A DNA stretch of 64,000 bases from Megaustenia siamemsis (Eukaryota; Mollusca; Gastropoda; Stylommatophora; Ariophantidae), in the NCBI GenBank assembly GCA_032433765.1, contig JAVIAB010000073.1, positions 61,960,552 to 62,024,551 of the forward strand, written 5' to 3'. The position numbers were made by a program, and so were the translations under genes. Shown here piece after piece: positions 10,690-21,191 of this stretch. The stretch's first letter is position 1. Every line of letters begins with the position of its first letter. The notes under the pieces were generated by a model. It did not search any database. It was not told the origin of the DNA and saw only the letters and a program-made list of their open reading frames with translations.

Positions 10690-11514
10690 CATTACTGTCA
10701 GTACGACTCAAATTGATAGGCTGGAGAAAATACGAAATGAAGCCATGCGCATTATCTTGGAATGTACGAGGGACACTCCCTGTGTAGCAATGAGTTATCT
10801 TCTTGACTTTCCAACCATGGATGACAAGAATGAAGATCTGGAGAGCATGAGCATACCTGAAGATTAGTACAGATACAGAGCATCCATTGCACCACGTGCT
10901 CAACACAGGGAAAGGTGCCAGGCTAAAAAGAGGGAAATCATGGGTGGGCCGAGCAGATGATATCATCAAACAAGTCTGTGGGCTTACCAATATCAGCGTT
11001 GGTGAGGAGTGGATACCGGTGCCTACGTCGTTCAATGGGACTTTTTCGTGTATTGTCACACTCGATAGGAAAAGTAGGGAACAGAACCCGGTCGTGGTTA
11101 ATGCTGAGGTCAACGGTTTCATCTGCGATAACACCGATGAGAAAGATGCAGTCATCTATACAGACGGATCTGTAAGACGACACCAAAGAAGTGCATGGAC
11201 ATTTACAGCACGCTCGGCAGATAGAATAGTCAAAAAAGACAGTGGTGCATACGTCATGACCACGAGTAGCATGACAATGGAGGCGATGGCAGTGACCAAG
11301 GCATTCAAATTGTTAGAGTCACAAGACTACACCCACGCATGTATACTGAGTGATTCGATGAGCATGATAAAAGAAAGTGGAGGCTGGCTCTGTACGCATG
11401 CAAAGAGTAGAGTCATTGCAGAAATCCAAAATACGTAGAGTCACCTTTGTCTATGTCCCTGGGCATGCTGGAGTACGGGGAAATGAAAGAGTGGACAGGT
11501 TGGCTAGCTGCACT
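10690..11514 (+). pseudogene. LINE I2 RNase H domain
   Basis: The frame reads QIDRLEKIRNEAMRIIL, the usual link between RT and RNase H in this group. The RNase H follows with YTDGSV (first Asp, near 11160), SSMTMEAMAV (Glu, near 11275), ILSDSMSM (Asp, near 11350) and, after a one-step frameshift near 11436, FVYVPGHAGVRGNERVDRLA. All four catalytic positions are visible. A stop near 10866 and the frameshift break it. The enzyme would remove the RNA strand after reverse transcription. Confidence 0.85.
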
Positions 11515-11939
11515 TGGAACAGGGTATAGAGGGGGTATGGTGGAAACAGGCTATAGCAATAGTAAGTTTGAAACAGGAGATAGCAGCGATAGGAAATTAG
11601 TGAGTGAAGGGCAAAATGTAAACAAAGGGGGGATAATTAGGAAGGAGGGCTGATAGGTGTTCAAGGGCTCGAGAAGGTAGTGAGTAAGCAGGAATCACGG
11701 GGGGCAGGTGAAAAGCCAGAGGTGAGTGAACAAAGGATTAAGTTGAGAGGTTAGTGTTGAGGGATCAGGTGTGCGCAAGACAGAGTAGTTAGAGTAGAGT
11801 TGGTCATTCGAGTCAGAAGTGGGTTCAGTGCGGGCGGCTTGTGTATAGACAGCCGATTACCGTGAACAGGGGGTTGAGGGAATTCAGAGAGTTTGTCCAG
11901 AACAGGTCAGTGTTAGGAAGTGGTAGCTAGCTATGTAAT

Positions 11940-12440
11940 TGTGAATTCCTGGAGATGTGTAGAATAGATATAGTCATGCAGAGATTTGACTACGAAGCTG
12001 GTAGCTTATAATAGCGCTTGGGACATGTATACTAACTGTGAGTGTTCTCACCGAATTCTCATCGAATCATCGATTAGAATAGAAATAGTCATGGAGAGAA
12101 GTGACTACAGAGCTGATAGCCTCTAACAGCGCAGAGACTTTAGACTCAGTGTGAGTATGCATTTTCACATAGAACAGATGTTGAATTATTATGAGTGTTT
12201 TAATTAGCATAGAACAGAGACTTTGAATTAATTGTGAGTGTTCTCACTAGCATAGAACAGAGACGGTTGAATTAACTGTAAGTGTTTTCACTAGCATAGA
12301 GCAGAGACGGTTGAATTAATTGTGAGTAGTCTCATTAGCACAAGACAGAGACGTTTGAACTAATGGTGATTGCTAGCACTAAACAAGTGCAGAGACTGTT
12401 GTATTATTGTGAAGGTCTCACTCATGTTGAGGAGGCAAAT
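11940..12440 (+). repeat. Degenerate ~60-bp tandem repeats in the U3 part of the solo LTR
   Basis: Units built around GCATAGAACAGAGAC and GTGAGTGTTCTCA repeat with spacing of about 60 bp and heavy drift. The matching array in the full-length element lies at about 25900-26360. Their place near the 5' end of the LTR suggests enhancer-like promoter repeats; this is inference. Confidence 0.6.
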
Positions 12441-12731
12441 AGTATTGTGCATTGAATGTGTTGTCAGTGCGAGAATCAAGCCGGAATGAGAGGCCACCAT
12501 GAGAGTGACAGTGGACATTTTTGTAAATTTCTGGGGATGGATTGTTGACTTCCATGGTGTTGAAACATGCTTGGCAATGCTAGCTGTGTTCTTATTGTCT
12601 TGTCCTGACGACGAACGGATTAGGGTTGTCCTGACCCATAGATTGAACAGCGCGAAGTACTTTTAACGATCAACAGGCAGTCAAGTCGTCTGGCCAGCGC
12701 AACCGGCTGGTATCCAAGGAGCTGGTAGGAT

Positions 12732-13081
12732 AGTCACGACACGTTCGTTTTGTTTCAATTTTGAAAATGAACTATTTTGAAGAATATTCCTAGAATGAAA
12801 CATTAAGAATTAAGACCTATGGATTCTGAAAGTGAAAGTAATTTGCAAAAGTGCGCCAAATTCTTATTAAAGTCAGATGATTTGATGCATTTTTGGAGCA
12901 AAATAATTATATTTTTAAAGAACTTTTACTGAAATTGTGGTTTATACTTTTTTTTTACTACTGGTTTAGAAAAAAAGCCAGGAATAAGCCAAAAAAGCCA
13001 AAGAATTTCTTTAGGCCAAACAAAAACCAAAAAAGCCAGATTTGGGAATTTGGCCTAAAAAAAGCCAAATTGGCAACCCTG
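12732..13081 (-). mobile_element. Isolated 5' end unit of the hAT-A family
   Basis: Read on the minus strand it begins CAGGGTTGCCAATTTGGC and ends at GTCGTGACTA. It covers the same ~360-bp end unit seen at 24341-24700, 24701-34089 (split) and 34090-34448, and no other part of the transposon. It interrupts the LTR between GGTAGGAT and GGATTCAT, so only a 4-bp GGAT repeat flanks it, not the 8 bp usual for hAT. Confidence 0.8.
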
Positions 13082-13560
13082 GGATTCATAAGGGACTCAG
13101 ATCTCCACGAGCTTCTGTCGAGATATCCACAGAGGAAAGTCGAGGGAGAGTCAGACCGCCATTAGCGGTGTGACGTGTTCTAAAGGTCAAGCAGGGAGAT
13201 GGCTCAAAATGTAGTGAGCTGTCTGTGTGCATCTTCCGTGTAAGGTGTATAGGAGGCAAGGCTTGGCAAGTCTTTCCAACAGGAAGCAAAGAACCAGTCA
13301 AGTCAATGCGGGCAATGGGAACTTGCCTACGACACTTTCTACGGTCCATATCGGCAGTGAAGGAGCGTCACAGGCGGGGGAAAGGCCTACGTCCACCACG
13401 TGTAGTGGTACATAGTGGGCATTGGTGTGGTGTACACCATGTCGCACTAGTGCATAAAGTACAGGGCAGGCTTCCGGGAGAAGTCTTTCCAAATCGTGTG
13501 ATCACTCATTACTGTGTTAATAAACCTGCTACATTATAGGTTAATAAACTGCTACACACT

Positions 13561-13865
13561 GTCGTTGAGGACAGGCAACCAATGGATCGGGCGGACATCA
13601 TCAATGCCCTCCGAGATGTGGGAAGAGCACAGGACTTCGACAAACACAGATCCATGTCACTTCTTCAGTTGATGGAAATGGGAGTTAAGATGGGCACAGC
13701 CAGAAATGAGAAACTTAGTGGCCGTGTAAGAAGACTTATCAACCAACATAGAACTGGAGTCGTCAGTCGCTGTACACTGCGGACTTGCTGAGGAGGGGTG
13801 CTCATCACCTATGTACATGTTCGGAGTGCAATGATGATGACCCGCAAATAACTCAATAACTCAAT
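13561..13865 (+). pseudogene. LINE I2 C-terminal region
   Basis: The frame left at 11514 continues here with MDRADIINALRDVGRAQDF, VKMGTARNEKLSGR and NQHRTGVVSRCTL. After a frameshift near 13790 a CTCSECNDDDP motif and a stop follow. This block after RNase H is typical of I/Nimb-like LINEs. The last bases, AATAACTCAATAACTCAAT, form a short tandem tail just before the target duplication. Confidence 0.8.
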
Positions 13866-14577
13866 ATTCCATTTATATTCCTAGTGTTATTTGGATATTC
13901 TGTTTATGCTCCTGCTTCCCCATTCTTTACTGCATTCTGTGCTATGTATACAAGAACCCAGAGATCTTGTGGGTTTTTTTCATCCAAGAAATTGAGAGTG
14001 ATTGTTTTACGCTATATACTGTTCTCTTCCTGCTTGCCAAGTATTCCTTTTACTTCTGTCCGTATTTGTATTAGCAATCCGATTCTTCTGTTCAGCGGGG
14101 TCTGTTCTAGTGTGAGCAGTAGTGAGAGTGATGACTCTTGGTATATCTGATGTTTGTCTACATATTCGTTTCACTGAGTGGATAAAACTCCTTCTCTTAA
14201 GCCATCCCAATGCAAGATTTTGGAATCGGTCCTTTAATGGATGTCTCAGCATGAATGAGAATTTGTTTGCCTGTATTGGCACCTTTGTGTCTCTGCGTTC
14301 TCACAATTCTGGTATCCTCCACAATTTCTCCATCTCTAGTATAGGTGTTGATTTAATTGCTCCTATGATGATCCTTCACACCTTGTAGTTCCACACTTTC
14401 TTAGAATAGCTAACTTCCTCCTGACCTTTTTGATTGCTTATTTATCTGCTGTTTCCAAGTCAGTCTGTTGTCAAATGTTAGTCTGAGATAAGTAGGTTGT
14501 TTGTCTTCTTTCACAGGCTCATTGTTTATGTAGATGACTCCTGCTTTTTGTTTTGTGGAGAGGGTTAAAAGTGTAGT
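13866..14577 (-). pseudogene. LINE N, RT thumb and start of RNase H
   Basis: The minus strand reads TLLTLSTKQKAG, QPTYLRLTFDNRLTWK and, in the 14007-14282 frame, HPLKDRFQNLALGWLKRRSFIH. These are the conserved RT connection and thumb segments of RNase H-bearing LINEs. Near 13900-13960 a degraded start of RNase H appears and continues at 10689. The upstream part of the RT lies at 17808 and beyond, past LINE L. Stops and frameshifts are common. Confidence 0.75.
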
Positions 14578-14743
14578 ACTGCAATATCTCGCCCGTGCGC
14601 TGCCGGGGCCCGAAAGGGGAGTAAAGAATAGTGGCGATGTACCCTACCAGACATGTTCGTAAGAGGCCAGAAAGGAGGGTTGGGCATGGCACTGGCTATC
14701 CCATACTGTAAAAAAAATAATAAGCCGAAAAAACTTCACAAAC

Positions 14744-15794
14744 ATGGACAAGTCAAAGAGAGAAAAAGTAAATCCACCATCCAGGAAAGAGAAGGGCTCT
14801 CTGTCTAAGAGACATATGACGCAAGCCGGAGAAAGCCGTAAGGAGTCCGGGTTGCCGATTCACTCTTTGTCTACCAGGAAATCCTCCAGAATTGGCACCT
14901 GGAATGTTCGTACTCTAAACGAACAAGGAAAAGCTGCACAGGTAGCAGCAGAAATGACAAACTACAAGATAGATATTCTGGGAATGTGTGAAACAAGATG
15001 GCTAGGAATGGGTAAAATAAAACTAAATACAGGAGAGATGATTTTATCATCAGGACACCAGGAACCTGGAGCACAACATAGTGAAGGGGTAGCTATAATG
15101 CTATCAAGGAATGCACAGAAGACACTAATAGAATGGGAAGCAGTAGGACCGAGACTAATGAGAGCAACATTTAAAACAACCAAAAACAAAATAAAATTAC
15201 ACATTATCCAATGCTATGCACCAACCAACGATAAAGATGATTTAGTTAAAGATAAATATCTATAAACAGCTACAAGGTCAGATGGATGCAAGACGAGCCA
15301 AGGATATTATAATCTTGATGGGAGACCTAAATGCTAAAGTAGGATCAGACAACAGAGGCTTCGAAGAGATTATGGGAAAATATGGACTTGGAGATATAAA
15401 CGAGAATGGAGAGATATTTGTGAATTTCTGCGCCCTTAATCAAGTGAGCCTAGGAGGAACAATATTCAAACATAAAAGAATACACAAAGCTACATGGGTG
15501 TCACCAGATCATAGAACGGAAAATTAAATTGATCACATATGTATTAATAAGTTTAAGTCATCCTTACAGGATGTAAAAGTATATAGAGGGGCAGATGTAG
15601 CTTCTGATCATCATCTTCTGTTAGCCAAATTTAAAATTAAATTAAAAAGGTATGCTACAACGAATAAGGGTAGAAAGTATTTCAATGTAGGGTTTCTTAA
15701 AGAACAAGGAAGTAAAGATAAATTCGCAGTCACAATATCAAACAAATACCAAGTCCTCCAACAACCAGAAAATACAATAAATATTGAAGATCAT
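14744..15794 (+). pseudogene. LINE L APE endonuclease
   Basis: The frame starts with a basic, serine-rich leader and reaches GTWNVRTLNEQGK near residue 49, then MCETRWLG and IQCYAPTND. It shifts by one step near 15262 and continues with ILMGDLNAKVG, a TWVSPDHR block and, beyond an in-frame TAA at about 15525, IDHICINKF and SDHHLLLAKF. The EEP catalytic motifs are in place. The stop looks like a CAA to TAA change in the QIDHI motif, as inferred from related LINEs. Confidence 0.85.
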
Positions 15795-17740
15795 TTGAAA
15801 CAGGTAAAAAATATATGGAAAGAGACATGCGAAGAAACATTAGGGAAAAGAGAACGCCAGAATAAGGCATGGATGACAGCAGAGACCCTGGATAAAATTA
15901 AAGAAAGAAAGAACAAGAAAGCAGACATAAATAAAAGCAAAACGAGAAGTAATAAAGCCAAGACACAGGAAGCTTACACAGGGGTGAACAAAGAAGTGAG
16001 AAGATGCATTAAAAGGGATAAGAGGAAATATATAGATGAACTAGCTAAAGAGGCAGAAGAAGCAGCAAATAAAGGGAATATGAAAGAACTGTACAACAGC
16101 ACAAAGAAATTAAGTGGAAAATACAAACAGATCAATGCCTTTATTAAAGATAAGAAAGGAAATCTGCTAAGTAATATAAGGGAACAAATGGAGAGATTGA
16201 AAGAGTACTTTGAAGAACTTTTGAATAGACCCGGCTCAAATAATCCTCCAGATATACTACCAGCAGAAGAAGAGTTACACGTTAACTGTGGAAAACCAAG
16301 CAAAGAAGAAATAATGAAAGCCATCAAACTATTAAAAAATGGTAAAGCCACAGGATCAGATGAAGTTCTTTCGGAAGCCATCAAAGCAGATATTAACACC
16401 TCTACCAAGATGCTACATAATCTATTAGATAAATTTTGGGAGAGGGAAGAAGTACCTAAAGACTTGAAAGAAAGTTATATGATCAAACTACCAAAGAAAG
16501 GAAGTTTACAGGAGTGCACAAATTATAGGGGAATTATGCTACTATCAGTGCCAGGAAAAATATTAAGCGGAATCATTCTGGAGAGACTAAAAGAGGCCAT
16601 AGAGAAACATTTGAGAGATGAACAAGCAGGTTTTAGGAAGAACAGATCATGTGCTGATCAAATAACTACTCTACGTATGTTGAACAAAGTTTAGAACTAA
16701 AATTCCCACTTTATATTGGATTCATAGATTACGAAAAGGCATTTGATAGTTTAGACAGAAGAATGCTTTGGAAGTTGCTGAGTCATTACGGAATCCCCAT
16801 AAAGTTTATTAACCTGATTAAAAACAATGTATGAAGGAACGAAATGTAGTGTGGTGTATGAAGGACAGCTTACAGAAGCATTTGAAACAAGAACAGGAGT
16901 AAGGCAGGGATGCCTTCTGTCTCCATTTCTCTTTCTACTGGCCATAGATTGGATTATGAAAATAACTCAAAACAACAGAAATAGAATCCAGTGGTCACTG
17001 ACCAAACAACTTGATGATTTAGACTTTGCTGGTGACATAGCTCTCCTATCACACAGCCATCAACAGATGCAGGATAAAATGAGCATATTTGATGAGAGAT
17101 TACAACAGCTAGGACTGAAGATTAATAGAGATAAGACCAACATTATGAGAATTAATACAGTTGGCACTAACTAAATAAAACTAGGAGAAATACCTCTATT
17201 AGATGTACAATCTTACATATATGTGGGCAGTAATATAGATAAAGAGGGAGGAACAGAAAATGATACCAAAATAAGGATATCAAAAGCAAAAGGAGCTTTC
17301 ATTGCACTGGGAAACATATGGAAATCCAAAGAAATTAGGTTAAATACAATAATAAAAATTTTCAACTCAAATGTTAAGGTGGTCCTATTATATGGATGTG
17401 AAACATGGAGAACAACAAAATTGACAATCACGAAGATACAGACTTTCATTAATGGATGCTTATGCAGAATGAATTGATGGAAATGGCAGGACAAAATTAC
17501 AAACATAAAATTATGGAAAGGTACCAATCAAACACCAGTGGATAAAGAGATACAGCGAAGACGATGGCGCTGGATAGGACACACACTACGGAAGCCAACT
17601 GAGAGTATTACACAACAGGCCCTTTTTTGGTATCCCCAGGAGAAAAGACAGAGGAAGACCAAGGAATTCTTGGAGAAGACAGATAGAAGCAGAGATGAAG
17701 ATGATGGGGAAGACATGGAATGATCTTAAAAGAATGGCAA
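15795..17740 (+). pseudogene. LINE L reverse transcriptase with altered catalytic motif
   Basis: The 15795-16694 frame gives the linker and the RT entry (LKNGKATGSDEV, DEQAGFRKNRSCADQ). After a frameshift come FIDYEKAFDSLDRR, then 16827-17174 with GVRQGCLLSPFLF and LDFAGDIALLS. The catalytic box normally reads ADD; here the first Asp of the pair is Gly. The thumb is split over 17223-17477 and 17538-17723 (YGCETWRTTK, RRWRWIGHTLR). Multiple breaks and the changed box make it inactive. Confidence 0.85.
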
Positions 17741-17807
17741 CAGACAGAACGACTTGGAATTTGTTTGTTGAAGACCTATGCTCCACTGGGAGCTAAAAAG
17801 GTAGAAG

Positions 17808-20106
17808 ACTGCAATTATCTGTATTGATGCTGATACACCATCTATTTGTCCATGAGTTCAGTTCATTCATAGCTCTTTGCGACAATTTGGAGGAAACTCA
17901 CATACGTATCCACATACCACATTACCAGGAAATATTGCCACATTGATTTCATTTGTAGTTCAATAACTAGGTCATTGATATAGACTAGAAAAAGTGTTGG
18001 AGACAGTACCCCTCGCTGTGGGATAACCTGATGAATTAGAACTTTCTTACTTTTGAGACCATCCAGTTGCACTCTGGCTTTCCTGTTATGCAGATATGAT
18101 TTCACCCATTTGTACATCCTGCCATTTACTCAGTAAATTTTCAGTTTCTTCAAGAGCTCTTCGTTCCATACATTGTAAAGTGCTTTCTTTAGGTCTATCC
18201 ATGCTGCTAGTACCAGTTTCTTTTCTTGGAATGCATTGCATTCTCAATTTCCTGGGATAGATAGGTTGCCTGATCTTCAGTAGAGTAACACTTTTAAAGT
18301 TGCTTGCTGTGACACAGGGAGGTTTTCACTTTCCAAGTACCATTGCAGTCTGAGATTGATTATACGTTCCATTGTTTTACACTAACAGCTTTTAGGGCTG
18401 AAATGTTTATAGCTGGATGTCATAGAACCATCCTTTCTTGGCTTTAGTAATGGTATCATGATAGCTTCTCTCCATACATGTTGCATTTTGTCTGTGGTTC
18501 AGCAAATGTTGATCTGCAGTAGTTTTGCTTTAGTTGCAGTTCCCAAGTTCTTAATCATTTTATTTGACACCTCATCATTTCCCAGAGACTGTTTCATTTT
18601 TAATTTGGATATTGCCAGTGCTAGCTCTTTTTGTGTAATAGTTATTTCCATGATTTCATGTATGGTCACTTCTTGTCTTGCATTTTGTTGCTTTGTGCAG
18701 GTCTCTTGTCAAATCTCTAGGCTAATTTCAATATTATTGTTTTCTGCAAAGTGAATAGCTGCCTGTTTACCTGTTGGGATGTTTCTATCTCTCTTTAGTG
18801 TAATTTTTGTGTTATTTTTTGTACCTTCATCATTACGTTGTTTTACAAGTTTCCATAGTTTTCTGGCATCTCATTCAAAATTCAAGGACTTAGTTTTCTC
18901 TTTCCAGCTTCTCCGTCTGGTTTGTAGTTTAGCCCTTTGAAATTTGGCCTTAGGATGCAGATAGTTACTGAGGTGTTCTTGACATTGGTCAATTTCTGCT
19001 TGACGCTTATGAGATATTTTCATGTCATTGTGTAGTTTCTCTAGCTCACTACCCCAGTATGGTTTGTAGTATTTCCATGCCCGTCTAAACTTGTTTCACT
19101 AGCACCTTGTAGTATTAGTCTGCTGAATTCATTGACTATTTCATTGATGTCTCTGACTGTATTCAGATCTTTAGTTAGTATATGGTATATTTTCCAGTCT
19201 TCCTTTTTGTAATTTCATCTGGAGAGAGTGCTGCTATCACTAACAACTTCATTTTGCACCACTAAAAAGACTGATCAGTGCCTCCATGTTGTTTCCCAAC
19301 AATGTGTGCAATATTCCATTCCAGGTCTGATGAATGGAAAGCAAGGTTTAGTGTAGATGTGGTATGCCAGAATCTGGAATAGAATGTTGATGGATCTGTT
19401 GTCTGTTTAGCAGTAAAAGCCCACAGTAATCCTGCCAATTTTCAAGATCTTCACCTCTCTTATCCAAGTTTTCACAAACTCAGCTTTGTGAATGGCTCTT
19501 GAAGTCTCTAAATACAATCATTCTTTTTACAAATGAAACTATGTCTAGAGCCAGTGGGAGGTCGCTCAGACAGTAGTAGAGTAAATGAAAGTCTGTATTT
19601 TCTGTCCTGAAGTGCAGTAGCTGATATCCAGCCCCATCCATATACACTTCAAGCTGATATGCTCTGACATTATTCTTTACAAGTGTCAATATTCCACCCT
19701 CATTGTCTGTCTTTTCTGTCAGATCGATAACACTGGTAGCACCTAATTTTCAAGGATCATCATCATCATCAAGTACCGGGCCTAGTGACTTAGGTGAACA
19801 TGTCTCTCCACAACTTTCGATCTCAGCAGCTATTTATCATTTCCAAGGATATGTCTTTTATAAGATGGGTTTCCTGCAAGCACCATACTCTTTTTTCCCT
19901 ATTCATGTAGGACATTTTTCAACTCTCTTTTTACTGTACCCACCTCTTTTGCTTTTGATGTCTTATGCATTCCAGTGCATTATTTTAAGTGGTCTTAATT
20001 ACGATTGGCCAGTAGCTCTATTCTTTCACCCCCTAACTCCACCGTGCGGTTGAGAAGGACATCCAGTAATAGTGGTTGGGCCCTTTCAAGCCTGTGGGCC
20101 CAAAAC
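17808..20106 (-). pseudogene. LINE N endonuclease and N-terminal RT
   Basis: Minus-strand reading gives an APE endonuclease at about 19100-20010 (a CLQETHL-like block near 19880, GILTLVKNNVRAYQLEVY at 19640-19690, a VLGDFNSHS-like block near 19510) and an RT at about 17850-18760. The RT shows SYKHFSPKSC-like and CKTMERIINLRLQW blocks, then YLHNRKARVQLDG and GVLSPTLFLVYINDLV in the 17863-18117 frame. The YADD box is too decayed to read. Its downstream part resumes at 14577. Decay is much heavier than in its guests, so LINE N is the oldest layer here. Confidence 0.75.
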
Positions 20107-20339
20107 CAGTGTTGCCAACGATAGTTTACGGAAAACCGCTAGATGGCCTTCAAGAACCCGCGATTTTCTTCGCCAAAAATCTTCATATTTTTATACCTAG
20201 GAATTTTATTATCATTAAATTGTTATTTTTTTAAACATGCAATTATTATTTCATGTGGAAAAAAAACTATTATAAAATATAACTCATTCAAAATAGCAGG
20301 TCATCTCCATCTCTGGAACTTTCGGAACATCATTTAAGA

Positions 20340-20652
20340 AATAGCGCATATGTTGTGAGGTGTTTGCTGTTTGGTTCTCAGAATGTTCCTCTTTGTAGGC
20401 ATCTAAGGTTTCTATTTTCACTAAAACCTCTAAATGGGAGTTTATAATCCTTGTAACATTTGTTTTACGTGGTTTAAACCTTCCCTTTATGTGAGAATTG
20501 TATTATAACCAATTCCGTTCTCGTCAGTTTTCTAAGCTTTGATTTCACGATGTTCATCAAGCTGAAGATTCCTTCCACTTCCATTAGACCATGGAAGAAC
20601 GATAAGTGTTGTAACTAGCTCAACCAACTCTTGAAATGGATTGGCCTCAGAT
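20340..20652 (-). pseudogene. hAT E transposase, C-terminal dimerisation relic
   Basis: Minus-strand translation through frameshifts gives NPFQELVELVTTLIVLPW and EVEGIFSLMNIVKSKLR. This corresponds to the hAT C-terminal dimerisation domain, including the position of the catalytic Glu, and aligns with the matching region in hAT A. The upstream part lies beyond hAT F at 23536-23880, where weak transposase-like sense is visible. The gene is thoroughly degraded. Confidence 0.6.
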
Positions 20653-20751
20653 TAGGGTGACCATTTTTTCCCATTGTTTTCGGGGACATTTTACATTTCA
20701 GAGGATTTTTTTGGCTTATTTCTGAGACTGTCCCACAAAATCGGGGACGAA

Positions 20752-20753
<2 letters not shown>

Positions 20754-20825
<72 letters not shown>

Positions 20826-20834
20826 GTATGTATA

Positions 20835-20865
<31 letters not shown>

Positions 20866-20897
20866 CTGCGTGCGTGCGTGCGTGCGTGTGTGTGTAT
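20754..20897. repeat. (TA)n-(TGTA)n-(TG/CG)n compound microsatellite
   Basis: About 30 TA units are followed by TGTA repeats and then TGTG and TGCG repeats. It lies near the left end of hAT F. Long open frames over it on both strands are artefacts of the repeat. Confidence 0.9.
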
Positions 20898-21191
20898 ACA
20901 TATATATATATTTATTTTTATATATTTATGTGTGGGTGGGTGTGTGACTGTGTGTGCACAAGAAACTTTAAATTTCATAATAACTGTGTTTATTTGCTGT
21001 TTGATTTTATTTTTGTTAATATTCACGGTACGTATGCGATACACGCACTTAATGAAATTACAAGAGCTAGTTTTGTTTCTCAATAACAAAAAAAAAAGTT
21101 TAAATTAAAAAATGTAAACAACATATAGATATCAATAGCTATATTAAAGTAATGTTTACAGTACCTTATTTCTACTGAAAAGGTTGTTGCC

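Larger units (their letters stand above)
11515..13556 (+). mobile_element. Solo LTR of the Ty3/gypsy family, with a hAT fragment inside
   Basis: The block starts with TG at 11515, ends with CA at 13556 and is flanked by CACT at 11511-11514 and 13557-13560. Removing it with one CACT restores the LINE I2 reading frame exactly, which proves the borders. Its sequence is the reverse complement of 24976-27034 at the left end of the gypsy element, with fewer tandem repeats. About 350 bp of hAT sequence (12732-13081) are inserted, leaving about 1.69 kb of LTR. It contains a run of degenerate ~60-bp repeats (about 11940-12440). Confidence 0.85.
10690..13865 (+). mobile_element. I-group LINE (LINE I2), 5'-truncated, split by a solo LTR
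   Basis: This insertion is flanked by TATTCCATT at 10681-10689 and again at 13865-13873. It begins just upstream of the RNase H domain, resumes after the solo LTR at 13561, and ends after a CSECNDDDP-type C-terminus with a short ATAACTCA-rich tail. The arrangement RT, RNase H, then a cysteine motif fits the I/Nimb-like group. It sits inside the RNase H region of LINE N on the opposite strand. Confidence 0.85.
14590..17807 (+). mobile_element. LINE L (RTE-like), nearly full length with TSD
   Basis: A near-complete 3.2-kb LINE is flanked by ACTGCAATATCT (14578-14589) and ACTGCAATTATCT (17808-17820). It has a ~150-bp GC-richer 5' leader, an APE endonuclease, an RT and a short 3' end. It inserted into the RT gene of LINE N, and removing it reconnects coding sense of LINE N on the minus strand. 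Several frameshifts, stops and a mutated RT catalytic site show it is inactive. Confidence 0.85.

Noticed and set aside
20099..20106. Confident 8-bp target duplication for hAT E
   Set aside because: CCCAAAAC and CCAAGCAC agree at only 5 of 8 positions; the call for E rests on its TIRs and transposase relic.
20674..21108. Long open frames on both strands over 20674-21108
   Set aside because: They run through the (TA)n and (TG)n microsatellite at the left end of hAT F and translate to YIYI and HTHT repeats.
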